Origin: Microthyrium microscopicum
Taxonomy: Eukaryota > Ascomycota > Dothideomycetes > Microthyriales > Microthyriaceae
Assembly: GCA_010405405.1 (NCBI GenBank)
Contig: MU004234.1
Location: forward strand, 1,445,563 to 1,509,562
DNA: 64,000 nucleotides
Reading direction: 5' to 3'
The notes below the pieces were generated by a model. That model searched no databases, was not told the DNA's origin, and worked only from the letters and a program-made list of their open reading frames with translations. Positions within the stretch are counted from its first letter, which is position 1. Every line of letters begins with the position of its first letter. Of this stretch, positions 10,304-22,552 are shown piece after piece. Position numbers and translations under genes: made by a program.

Positions 10304-11239
10304 ATGGCGTCCATCAATAAAACAGAGTTAGCGACCGAATCTGAGAACGTAATAAAAACTACTTCCTCTGCTGCTGCTGTGCAAAATGGCTCTTCTTCTC
10401 CCTCTGCTTCTCTCCGCCCTAGTGCGCTGAAAAATAAACTACCCCTCCCAGAAGACCACGAACAAGGTGTGAGAAAAACAGTATCGTTTCCCAAATTAGC
10501 CGGAGCCGGCGGGATCAAGATGGTGAATGCAGATGCCCGTGGTGAAGAGCTGGATGGCAGTGCGGATGAGCGGACTGTTCTAGTTGGCGAGGAGCAGGGC
10601 GTGCGAGATTATGGGAGTAGTTCGACACGAGCTGCTGATCGATCAACTGGTTTGGAAAGAGTAGAAGGCGCGCTGGGGTTGAAGAAAAGGAAACCTACAC
10701 AAACACGCCGGGTGCGCGCAGATGGAGAGGCAGGAGAACTAGGCTGGTGGGCACGTATGGCAGAGAAATATGGCAGCGTGGAACTCGAGAATAAAGGAAG
10801 TGTGGCACGGGATCATCTCGCACTCGGTATGAACTCTTCTCTCATAAGCAACCTCCGATTAAAGAACTAATCAGCATGTTTTATAGAGCGAACATTCCTA
10901 GCCTGGCTTCGCACATCTCTCTCCTTCGCCAGCATTGGTATTGCTGTAACACAACTTTTCCGCCTAAACACATCTCTCGGGAAGGTCGACCCCAACCACC
11001 CAGCCATGAGCCAACTGCGCAAAGTGGGCAAACCACTTGGCGCCACGTTTATTGCTATTGCGGTGCTTATACTCTTTGTCGGATTTCATCGGTATTTCGA
11101 GTCGCAGCATTATATAATACGTGGGAAGTTTCCTGCTAGTAGGGGAAGTATATTCTTGGTTGCGCTGTTGGCTTTTTCACTGAGCGTGGCGAGCTTGGTG
11201 GTCGTGTTGGCCATTGGAGGACAACAGCTTGGATCGTGA
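10304..11239 (+). CDS. DUF202 (YidH-like) integral membrane protein
   Basis: Two exons, 10304-10826 and 10887-11239 (60-nt intron; GTATGA donor, branch GAACTAATC, acceptor TATAG), give 291 residues. The splice restores the family signature [19 protein letters not shown] at about residues 168-186. Three membrane segments follow: about 181-203, 221-240 and 257-282. The first ~165 residues are hydrophilic and low complexity, as in other fungal members, and face the cytosol by the family's usual topology. DUF202 proteins are found in vacuolar or plasma membranes of fungi; the biochemical role is not settled, though the domain also occurs in VTC polyphosphate complexes. No SPX domain is present here, so it is a stand-alone DUF202 protein. 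Confidence 0.9.
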
Positions 11240-12963
11240 TGATTTGAGAGGAAAAGAAGTGACTGAAGAACACTAATGAAAGGGAAATGATTGTATCAAG
11301 GCTGCTGAGAGCGCTCAGCGAATACATTGAGACACTTTTCACTACGAGACAGAAGTCATTCGACTTGACGACGTCGAATACAGCGAAGCAACTTCTCAAG
11401 CGGCATCTTACACCAACAAGAGATCCTACAACACCAAAGACATCACGCCAACAGAATCAGATATCTTACACCGACAGACCTGGTTTTCATACACAAACAG
11501 AAACGTTGCATCAATATCAATACTACCCGAAAGTCCGCCCTTCTATGCAACAACCTACCGCCATGTTCACACACCAGATCATGTTCACGGTTCGAACACC
11601 GCTAATTTGCATGGAGTTCACATCACATTTCTCGGCATATACCGGAGTTTTGAATTTTCATGTGGACACCCTTTGCGTCTAATTTCAGCATAATAATGTA
11701 TTTATAACAAGCATGAATGATATATCTTCACATCAAAGTGATCGACCTGCATGTTTGCTTCTTTCAACGATAGTTGAACGCGATGCGTTAGGTACACTTG
11801 GCTAACAATGTCCATCGTAATGACATCCCCAGTAGTTCAAGCGATGTTACAAAAAGCCGTTGACGGCTGCTCGATATGAGAATAAGCTAAGAATATTTGA
11901 GTAGTTTGAGCTAAGAAAGAAGCTACTCGGGCCGGCACATCTACCGCCCTAAACGGACGTCATTGAAGTCACGATGTGTCGATGGTCGAATCATCGTTTT
12001 GAGATATTCTTCCTGGAATTGAAGTGCTCAGAAGACATTGTAGTTCGAGAAGAAATTTCTGTGTTACCAGCGTTCAGAAGAGAAATACAAACAGATCTTC
12101 ATGCAATAAGCCAAATGCAAGATGGCTCCATGCCGCTTCGCTTCATGCCGCTCTATGCTTGAATGATAAACATTTTGGCTCGAGTCAGTCGTTACCGTGC
12201 TGAAGGATTGGCATGTAAGATAAGCCTCTAATGTAAGGCGTAATTGCTTCGTTTGTACCTTTCTTTGAGGTCTAGCAAAATCCACAGTGGTTGCAAACGA
12301 GAGCCTCGTGGATATATTTCCGCAAAGTGGATTTGATTACGGTTCCGAACGGTCAATTTTATCCACCAGCCAAGGAAATGTTCTGCGCAATTTTTGGAGT
12401 TCAAGGGGAAACGAAGCAGAAATATGTAAAACACTTAGTCTCCCAAGATTTGAAGCTTTGAATGTCAGCTGAAGATCGCTGACTTGAAGCTGCAAAAAGG
12501 CTGCGAAAAGACGGGACAGTTTCAATGGTCTACCTTGTCTACCAATGACGATAGTCTCCAAAATCTCAAAAGATTTTTCCCCGCATACTCATTAACTATC
12601 ATTGGAGTATTTCGAAGATCTGAACGCGTTATCCATGAAGAAAAAGTGCTCAGAGTTTTTCATTTGTTTCACCCCTGTGGAATAAATGAAAAATGGCAGA
12701 AGATCTATCGTATGGTTAAAGGGTGTTGGCAGCTTGGCAACGAATCAGCCAGTGAATAACGATACCAGTGGCATCATTCTCCATTTTCCCTGGACCCAAA
12801 GATTTGGGACGGTGAAAGCTGGGGAAACGCTGTCAGAAGAACCAATAACCAGACTCTAACTTCAGTGGCAAGACAGTCGGCTCTTGGATTCCTTGCTCAC
12901 GGGGTTCACTGTTGACGGAATACGGTCCGTGTAGCTTAGGGAATGCAGAATTGGTGAAGGGAA
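11240..12963. other. Intergenic up to the Copia LTR, no gene seen
   Basis: Several short frames occur but none has a recognisable domain or paired splice signals. The composition becomes AT-rich abruptly at about 12960. Confidence 0.5.
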
Positions 12964-13207
12964 TATTAAAGAATCTAATTAATTAACTACTATAATAATT
13001 ATAGTATTTATACCCTATTAAAGACGTAAAACGTATCTTCTTAAAGCTTAGAATTTAAGCTATAATAAAAGTAAAAGTAATATATAGAAAAAGATAGAAA
13101 AAGTAAAAAAATATAATAGCTAATAAAGATTAAATTTTAGTATTTCTACTTTCTAATCCTAAATTAGAATTAATATAAATTTAAAGTTTAGAATAAATCT
13201 TCTATTA
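12964..13207 (-). repeat. Left (3') LTR of the Copia fossil
   Basis: A 244-bp repeat matching 20523-20766 almost entirely apart from transitions. This copy is the more AT-rich of the two. Confidence 0.85.
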
Positions 13208-16200
13208 TACTCCTTAAGTTTTTAATTTATAGATTTTAAGATATACTTAGTATTAAGTATAAAGAAATATTAATTTTTAGATTTTCTAAGACTAAGCTAC
13301 TAAAATATTAAAACTAGTTAAAATAGAAAATAAAGAGTACTATTAAATAGCCTTAGTATAAGAAATTTAGCTTATATAAAAATATAGAAGATTTAGTAAT
13401 TTATAATAATAATAAAAGTATTTATAACGTTCTAAAAAGAATCTTTTTAAGTTAATACTAAGTACTCTATATTTACTAAATTTAGTATTTTTCTAAACTT
13501 CTTATATTTTTATAAAGAAAAAGCTTTTATTAAACTATCTACTAGTATCTTATCTATAAGAATTTATTTAATAAAGATATATCTCTTTATAACTTTTTAA
13601 TAAAGCTAAAACTAATATATATTAACGTACTTTAATCTAAAAAATAAAAGCTAAGCCTACTTTATTATAATACTTACTATTTAGGTATTATTATTTAATA
13701 TTAGCATTTTAATATTAGAATTAAACTTAAGTTATAAAAAAAAATATTAGATTAAGATTAGCTTTTTTAAGGCGTTTAAAAAAGATAAAAGTTTTACTTT
13801 TATTATAAATATTAAGATTATTTTCTAGCGTAAAGATTATTAGCTAATAAGTCTTTTAAATAGGTTAAATAAAAAGCTCTAAGTTAATCTTTAAGTCTCC
13901 TAATTATTTATAAATATAGTATTATAAGCTATAAAAAATACTTTTTTATTAGTAGTAAGTACTTTAATAGTTTTATAATACTTAAGTATAAAATATTTTA
14001 TTACTTAAAGATATAGAATAGTTTTCTTAATCTTATAATAGTAAAGCTTAAAAGAATTCTAATTAAAATAACTTAAATAAAAGGCTATATAATAAATATT
14101 TAGCCTATATATTATTATAAAGTAGATTATAAAGCTATAATATATTTAAAAAGTATAGATTTAATTTTTAGATATCTATTCTTTATTTAGAATAAGTTTA
14201 ATAAGATTTAAGATAGAAATAACGTATTTAGTCTTTTTTATAATATTAAGCTAGAATTTAGTACTAATTTTATTAATATACTAGTTCTATAAAATCTAAA
14301 GCTTTTAATTAACTTAATTTTAAAGTATTTAAATATTAAGAAAGCTTTTTAAGGTATCTAAATTCTTTATAGCGTAGTATATACTAAGTTTATATTTTAT
14401 TTTATCTACTTTTACTTAATATATTTTTAATAAGAAAAAAAGAAAGTTATTAATATAATAAAAGAAAAAGATAGAATACTAAATATATTTAAAAAGATAA
14501 GAATCTTTTAAAATAGACTTAAACTTTATTATATAAAGGATAGCTCTTATATCTTAATACTATAGTAATAAAAATCTTAATAGTCTATAAAAAGTATAGT
14601 AAAGTAGTAAAACCTTTCTAGGAATATTAAAGTCTTTAAAGTATTAAACTAAAACTATTTTATCTAGAATAGTATTTAGAAAGGTATTTATAGTATTAAA
14701 TTAATAAAGATCTAGATTAAATATAGCTATTAGTATAAAAATTATATATAATATATAATAAGCTCTAGTAGTAGTATAAATTTCTAGTTTTAGATTTTAG
14801 TACTATAAATCTTCTTTTATATAGATTCTAGCTTTATATTTAAGAAGGAAGCTATTTAAATTATACTTCTTTAAGAATACCTACTTTAAGGGTAGAATAG
14901 ACTTATTAGTTTAAGGAGTATAAACCTCTTTAAATATACTTTATTCTTAAAATATTTTAATTTTAATTCTAGTAGTTAAAAGATACTAGTCTTAATTAAA
15001 GCATTTTATTATTTTAGACTACGTTTTTAATAATTCTAATATATCTCTTTTATAGTAGCGTTAAACTAAAGCTATAAAGAATATATAATATAATAAGATA
15101 AGAAAGTAAGATTTATAAAGTATTAGATTAGTAGTCCTTAAGAATTGTAAAATATAACTATTTCTTATAGTATATATAAAGATATTTTAAGAAGCTTAAA
15201 TCTCTTATTTATATTTAGTAATATACTACTATTTTAAGTAAACTATTAAGATAGCTAGTAGTAGTACTAGTAGAATTATAAAAGTAGAATTTTTTAAAGT
15301 ATCCTTTCTTAATTTAATATATTCTTAAGTAAGTAATAGACTTATAGAGAATATTAAATATTATAAAGAAGGCTAAGATAGTAGTAATAGTATAGAATTA
15401 AGTATTATTAGCTAGTTATTAAGTATAAGTTAATTAAAATTGTTTTTAAAAGTCTAATAGCTATCTTATTTTTATTATTAAGTATCCTATACTTTTTAAT
15501 TTTAATTAAGCTATTATTCTATTTCTTATAGGTTAAATATACTACTACTAACATCTATTTTAAGATAAGAAAGTAGTATATTTAAAAGTATATTAATAGA
15601 TTAGTTATTAATTATAATAAGTATAGTAGTATTAAATTTAATAGTTTTATTAATTATAATATCTTATACTTTAATAATATAGTTATTTAAAGGAATCTAA
15701 ACCCTAAAGATATTACTTCTAGTATAACTTATTAACTAGCTTTTAATTAAGTAAAATTAAAGCTTTTTAAGCTTTAGAATATTAAGATTATAAATATAGA
15801 CTTTTAAGCTAATAATTTAAACTAATAAGAAATCTAGTACTTATTTAAATACTATCTTAAAGAGTATTCTTTAGTTTAGCTACTTCTTTAAGATCCTATT
15901 AAGTAGATAGACTATTAAGTAAGTAAGTTTAAACTATAACGCATCTAGAAAGCTATTATATTATTTTAGTACCTTTATAATAGATATTAGGATTTATCTT
16001 AATACTTTTATAGAACTATTTTATAAAGTAATATAGAGTATAAATAGTTTTTTAATAATACTATTTAGCTAGATCTTATTATCTTACTTTTTACCTATTA
16101 TAGCTTTATAATTCCTATAGATTTAAAAGACCTTATATTTAATATTACCTACTTTGTAACCTATATTTTTAATAATAGTAAGTACATAATATAGAAATTA

Positions 16201-16957
16201 AATATAATTCTCTTATATCTTCTAAAGAAGTATTTCTAATAGATAGAACTTTATAATAATATAGTAAGTATAAATAATCTAGTAATTATTATTATAGCCT
16301 TTCTTAACCTAAATTAGATTAATATAAAGCTTCTTAAAGGGCTTTAAGCCTAAATCTATTAGTTAATATAAGATCTATTTCTTCTACTTTATTTTAATAT
16401 AGATTTTATAAAAATAGTTATTATCTTTAGTATCTCTAAAAAAGGTAATATTTAGAGTAATTTTTACGCCTTTAGTAACGTATTCTATATAAGATACTAT
16501 AGCTTTACTAATATAATTTATTTATTAGTGCTATTTAACTATAAAAGCTATAGAAATATAAGGAAGTAATAATATTATAAGAAAAATATAGTAAAGATTA
16601 TTTTTAAAGAGAAAGTAAATATTAAAAGAAATAATTTTAACTAAAAGCTTTCCTATTTCAATATACTTAATTTAGCCTATTTTATTATTCTAATAATATC
16701 CTATAGTTTTTATCTTATAATAAGAAGCTAGATTTTTATAAAAGCTAAGTATATAAGTAATATTATAGAAAGTAACTATTTAGTATCTTTTAAACCCTAA
16801 AATAGTAATATCTATATTATTATATTCTATAACCTATAAGGAGACTTTATTATAGATTAAACAACTAAGAATATTCTTATATATTTTAAAGTAAGATTTA
16901 TTATTATAAATATATATATCTACTCTAAAATCTAGAATAAACCTTCTATCATCGGCA

Positions 16958-17725
16958 AAAGTTAAGCTCAGCTTAGGAAGAGGAGATATCCTAGTAGTCC
17001 TAAGGAATTCTATAAGTCCTAGCAGGTCCTAGCAGGTTCTATAAGTCTACTATTATTAGATTAAAAACGTTTCTATTATTATTTTACCTCCTAGTTGGGC
17101 TTAGCGTATAATTTATATACCATTTTGTAGCCCTAGATTAGGGCTATATTATTATGTAATTTATATTACCCTAGCCCTAATAGCCGTCGAGATGCAGCAA
17201 TTATCATTTTACTAAAAATTACTTTTATAATAACTTCCTAATTAGGCTAGCTATGATAATATAAGTAATACCGTTAGATAGAGCTCGTTAAGACGAGTAT
17301 TATTATATATAGGTTATAGATTATTAAAGCCTTATTGCCGTTTGCAGCCTAGATATAAAAAGTGTGGCTTAACAACCTAAAGTTTAAGTGGCGTTTTATA
17401 TCTTCTATCCTTACTAACTCTCTGAAACCTTAACGGATTTGGCTAGTTCTTTTAAATTACCTATGAAACCTATTATTTTTACCTATAGGCGAAAGGACAG
17501 TATCCATATTAGGCTAGATAGCTAGTAATCTTTAAGGGAAGGTTGGACTTAGAGAATCTCGTTGTTGGTTTGATGTTCCTTGCCAAGCCAAGATCCCTGT
17601 TAGCTCCCTCGTCCTGCCACTCCTGCCAGTCCTTAGGTGACAAGTTAACCTGACATGTTGGACATAGACTAACGGACTAACGTCCTGGCAGGCACCTGCC
17701 AGGACTGCCAGCGGAGCTTAACTTT
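16958..17725. mobile_element. 768-bp non-autonomous inverted-repeat element nested in the Copia fossil
   Basis: Ends are inverted copies of AAAGTTAAGCTC (16958-16969 and 17714-17725), with similar sequence a few bases further in (CAGCTTAGG against CCGCTGG). Subterminal copies of TCCTGGCAGG or its RIP-altered form TCCTAGCAGG occur near both ends, including a perfect inverted pair at about 17682-17703. The right 180 bp are near 50% GC against about 20% in the surroundings. No protein-coding frame is seen, so it would depend on another element. Subterminal repeat clusters recall hAT or other cut-and-paste families, but I see no clear target duplication, so superfamily is open. Confidence 0.55.
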
Positions 17726-20522
17726 CTTAATAATTAAGAAATATCTTAACTACTATAAATATTATAACTCTTATAATTACTATTTTAATACTTATATATT
17801 TAATTAATTTAGGTAGTTAGTTATTATTACTATACTCTTATTCTTACTCTCCTTAAAGAATATAATTAACTTTAGCTTTAAGTATAAAATTCTTAAGGCT
17901 CTTCTTAATTTTAGCTTCTACTTTAGGATTAAAATACTATCTATTTAAATATTTATTAAGTTAAAAATAAAAGTAATTATTATAAAGTTCTATCTTACTA
18001 TAAAGGTAAGAAAGAGTTATTTTTTTATTCTTTTAAGAACTCTATAATTTAGATATTAAGAAAGGTTAATAAGTATTTATAGTTAAGAAAGTCTTTTTAG
18101 ATTAAGATATTTCTTTTTAAGTCTTTTTATTAAGGATAGTAATAAAAATAATACTAGATTATAATACTAGTATAGTTTTTTTATTATAAATAGTTTAATA
18201 CTTCTTAATATACTCTAAAAAGATAAGTTATTTATTTTTTATATAATAATAAGTAAACTATATCTAAGTACTAAGGTAAAAAGCTTAAGTAGCGTCTATA
18301 AAAATATTTATAAGCTATCTTTTAAAGATTCTATTCTTATTATAAAAAGAACTTTTTCTTTAAAGAGATATCTAGTAAGTTAGCTAGAGTTATAGTTTTT
18401 ATTATTTATACTTTTTTTTTAAGGTATTAAATTCTTTATTTAGCTTTAAGATTATACTAGTTTAAAAAAAATAAATACTTTTCTAAAATACTTAAAATAT
18501 ATTTTAAGTCTTAAAGATATTAGTAATATAGTTTTAGAAACTTTTAAATACTATCTTATTTAGGAAGTTATTAATCTTAACTATAATATTTTTAGTATCT
18601 TAATACTCTTAGTAGTCTAAATTATATATCTATAATAAAATATTATATTTTTAAGTAAGAATTAACTTTACTATTTAAGTAAGTTAATTTTTATTATTCT
18701 TTATAAAAACTTAAGAAATAGTAAGTTTTACTAAGTATATTTTAAATAGGCATATTAGTTCTTTTAAAAAAAAACTAGTTTCTTCTAGATTAATATAATT
18801 CTATATATCTAAAGTATATATCTACTATTTTATAAAATTAATTTAAGTATATTAATTATTACTATTTTTTAATATAATTACTATAGAAAGATTATTAGTA
18901 ATTACTATTTTAGATAATTCTTTTATAGAGTTTATATAGTATATTTAAAAATAATACCTAGCTTTCTATAAAAACTAATATTTTTAATACTACTCTAATT
19001 AGGAAGTAAGAATGCTACTACTATATTAAGTTATTATAGCTTATTCTTTTAGCTTAGTAAGCTATTTTAGAAATATCTTTAATTTAGAAATATTATCTTA
19101 GTATATAAAAGAAGAAGAAGAAGAAGTAAAGAAAAAGAAAAAGAAAGTATTTTATACCTTTTGGAATTAAGAAATTACCTATTTAAGTAATTTATATTAA
19201 GTCTATTTAGAGGAAGTATATATAGGCTTATAATAAGTATTTCTAATAAGTTATTACTTTATTTAAAAGATACTATCTTAGTATCTTTATATCTTTATTT
19301 AAGAGATACTACTTTAGTATAGAAGAAGAAAAAGAAAAAAAAAAGAATAAGTAAAAGTAAAAGAAGAAAGATATTTATACTCTCTAAGTTTCTTAAATTC
19401 TCTCTTTAAGTAGTTTAAGCCTAGCGTTATATCTTTTTACTTAAAAATAAAATATAGAATAATTAGATACTTATCTATCTTTACTAAATATTTCTTTTAC
19501 TCTACTTAGGAATAAAATATAGAATAATTAAATACTTATATATTTTTACTAAATATTCCTTCTAGTTATAGTATACTAAGCCTAAATTAAAGTACTAAAG
19601 CTATTAGTATATTCTAATACTACTAATACTAAGGCTATTAATATACTAAAGTAGTAAAGAGATTAAGTTTTTAAAAATAAGGACTACTAGTAGTTAAGTT
19701 CTTAAACTTAAAAGAGTAATAGTAATAAAAGAACTATTAAAGACTAAAAGACTAAATAGTAACTAAAAGTGATAAGAAGTATTACTTATACTTTACTTCT
19801 ATAAATATTAAGGCTATTAATATATTCTAATATTATTAATACTAAGGTTATTAATATACTAAGAAAGTAATAACTTTTAAAGAACTATTAAGATTAAAAA
19901 TATATTAAGAGCTAAATAGTAAAGATTATATAAATACTAAATATAGTAAGAAAAGTACTAATAAAAGTATAAAGCTTAAAGTATATAATAAAAAAGAGAA
20001 GAAAAAGAGGAAGAAAAGAGAGAATAGAAGGATATTTATACCTTTAAAGTTTATAAAATTACCTCTTTAGGTAATTTCCTAATTTAATCTACTAATTCCT
20101 TACTCTTTCTTACTATTAAATAATATAATAAGGTTCTCTTATTATTTTTTAATAATTTAAATAGGTATTATAAATAGTAAAGTAATAGAAAGAAATATAA
20201 GTTACTATAGAAAAAAATAAGTAAAGTAAAGTACTTTCTAACTTTAGTTTAAAGAAGTAATAGCTTTAAATAGTAATTCTAGCTTTAATAATAATTATAA
20301 CTTTAAAAGTAATATTATAAATTAATCTATAATCTAAATATTAAATATTAATATTAAAACTAGTATATAGTAATAGCTAGAATTTAAGAAATTATAATAA
20401 TATAGTTTATAAAAGATTTATATATAGAATAATAAAATAATAAAGATATATTAAAATACTAAGCTTATAACTAATAAAATATAGTTTATATAGCTTAAGA
20501 AATATAAAATTAATAAAAAGAA

Positions 20523-20766
20523 TATTAAAGAATCTAATTAACTAACTACTATAATAATTATAATATTTATACTTTATTAAAGACGTAAAATATATTTTCT
20601 TAGAGCCTAGAATTTAGGCTATAATAAAAGTAAAAGTAATATATAGAAAAGAGTAGAAAAGGTAAAAAAATATAATAGCTAATAGAGGCTAAATTTTAGT
20701 ATTTCTGCTTCCTAATCCTAGATTAGGACTAGCGTGGATCTAGGGTTTGGAACGAACCTTCTGTCA
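20523..20766 (-). repeat. Right (5') LTR of the Copia fossil
   Basis: A 244-bp repeat partner of 12964-13207. It keeps many more G and C bases, particularly in its last 70 bp, so it is nearer the ancestral sequence. Confidence 0.85.
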
Positions 20767-22084
20767 ACTGTATCTCTAGAACCGGGGGTTCGTCATTGGA
20801 CCTGGGATGGTAAAGTTTAGATTGTTCTTGAAGAGTACTCGACCCAAGAAGAATCTCGAACAACGGATTACTGGCATGGTGTAGGATGCATTTTTACTAC
20901 CGTACAGTACAGTTAGCGGTAGAGAAGCCGAAAGTCGGAGCTGTACGTCGCTAGAAATGGATGTGAAGTCATGGACTTGCAAGGATGAGAGGGGTTGAGA
21001 GGCTGGGGTAAGACGCTTTTGTTTTTTTTGCCAACATTTGTTCCTCGTGGCAGGGAGCATAAGCGTCAAAATGTTAACCACATGAGCTCTTGCCTACATT
21101 TAGTACCTAGTAGGGTTTGAAAGTGAGAGTAGTTGGACGAGAGCGGTAGGACGCGGCCATCGTTACCTGTGGCATCATCGCCTGTATGGACCGGTAACTG
21201 TGTTCATCTAGACCATCATCATCGTACGATGGTTTGCCGCCCTTTCAAATCGTGGTCATGGACATAATGTGACAAGATAATGGAGAATTGAAAAAAGTGC
21301 ATATGCAGGGACACGGCGAATTCAAAGGATCAGACACTTTGAATTGATGTCGGTTCACCAACCAGAGCGATTGTGCGACAGAGAAAAGACGGTCCCAGCG
21401 GTTGGACTTTTGGTTGGATGACGGCGGGTTTTCAGCAACAACAGAATGAATTTGTCCATTCTGTCTCAAGCTTAGTGGTCCCAATTGTGGCAGTCCAGCC
21501 TGATCGACATGTTATTCCTCTGTTCTCGGTTTACCTTGCCGTTCAATTCTCAACTTCTCAACCGTTGCCCAAAGTTCAAACCTTGTCCCTCTTGAATCCT
21601 TGGCCAATCCATGGATTAATTAGCTCTTACTACTGTACTGCTTGGATCCAAATGCTTGTCTCATCTTCATCCGCCTTTTCCAGCAGGCTCAGCAGCGCAA
21701 CAAGACGATCGTCCAATTATTGTGCTGTACCTTTCCCTTATGCTTGCCTACCCGCTCATTCCCATAAAACCCGTCTGACCACCCACATTACTCTTCTTGC
21801 TACCACTTTACGTCTGATGATTACTCTCTCCTTCACCACATTCTTCTAAGCTTCCATCACACTTCCACTCATCTAACATACTTTGAGACATCATTCTCAT
21901 CTATGGTGCCGGTCCTTCCTCACCCTCAGCCTTACAACCAAAAACAACTAGGACTTCTAGGTCCCAAAAATAGCCTTCCTCCATAACACCACGCAAGCTG
22001 CGTATATCGGGACATATTTGCTCCCACCACCACAACAAATTGGAGTCCATCAGTCGCAAACGACCATCTCCAACCACCCACGCC
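20767..22084. other. Intergenic and probable leader of the gene at 22085
   Basis: GC returns to normal right after the LTR. 21500-22080 is C/T-rich, as expected for the promoter and leader of the gene at 22085. Open frames at 20776-21081 (-) and 21373-21849 (+) show no domain or codon-use support. Confidence 0.45.
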
Positions 22085-22552
22085 ATGGATCCTCCACCAT
22101 CTCCTCACTCCAAATCGCGCCGCCGCGCTCAAAAAGCACAATACAATGCCGGCGGCACTCTTCAAATGCCCTCGCTCCCACGCTTCCATCCGGCAAATTA
22201 CTCCAATACATCCAGCGCGACAACAACGCCCGTTTCAGGCGCCAATAGCAATCCTTTGTCACCAATCGGCCAAACTCGCACCTCGGACCAGAATCGCCAT
22301 TTGTCGTACTACCACCAAACGCTTCTACAACAATACGTAGCTCGCGACAATGCCGCTATGGCAGTCGGCGGCAAGAAGCCACCCAGTCCAAAACTTGTTC
22401 CACTTGCTGGAAGTCCTGGAGCCGTTACACCTTTGGAACTTGAAGGTGAGAATTATCTCACGGCCGGAGGTGGCTCACTGGAAGCTATCATACGCGAAGA
22501 AGCTAGACGCGGAGGAGATATTTCACCCCGGAGGCCTATGTCGACCGCTTAA
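22085..22552 (+). CDS. Fungal protein of unknown function, 155 aa, Pro/Ser-rich
   Basis: A single exon starting at the GCCATGG context at 22085; an upstream in-frame extension has no ATG. The N-terminus has a basic patch (HSKSRRRAQKAQ). The middle is Ser/Thr/Asn/Pro-rich. A more ordered stretch (LSYYHQTLLQQYVARDN) looks helical, followed by PPSPKLVPLAGSPGAVTPLE with several Ser-Pro/Thr-Pro sites that could be proline-directed kinase targets, and a short helix ending EEARRGG. No catalytic motif or membrane segment. The sequence has the look of a conserved small ascomycete protein, but I cannot name the family. It is the first intact gene to the right of the retrotransposon block. Confidence 0.65.
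   Translation: MDPPPSPHSKSRRRAQKAQYNAGGTLQMPSLPRFHPANYSNTSSATTTPVSGANSNPLSPIGQTRTSDQNRHLSYYHQTLLQQYVARDNAAMAVGGKKPPSPKLVPLAGSPGAVTPLELEGENYLTAGGGSLEAIIREEARRGGDISPRRPMSTA

Larger units (their letters stand above)
12964..20766 (-). mobile_element. Ty1/Copia LTR retrotransposon fossil, minus orientation
   Basis: An extremely AT-rich 7.8-kb block bounded by direct repeats of 244 bp (12964-13207 and 20523-20766). Allowing for C/T and G/A change, the repeats start with TG and end with CA. On the minus strand, the region near 16900-16951 resembles a Copia protease followed by a GAG-pre-integrase region, and 13519-13557 resembles the Copia RNase H C-terminal signature, so order and family fit Ty1/Copia. 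Reading direction is right to left: the right repeat is the 5' LTR. The coding parts are broken throughout by very many changes, of the RIP type. A separate 768-bp element is inserted at 16958-17725. I see no matching target-site duplication at the two ends. Age cannot be taken from LTR differences because RIP caused most of them. Confidence 0.85.

Noticed and set aside
16924-16951. 28 bp resembling the LTR edge of the Copia fossil, apart from transitions
   Set aside because: No further LTR sequence precedes it, and the position falls in the protease-like coding region, so chance similarity after RIP is simpler than a third LTR.
22040-22084. 15-codon extension before the 22085 gene
   Set aside because: It starts with TTG, whereas 22085 has an ATG in a good context.
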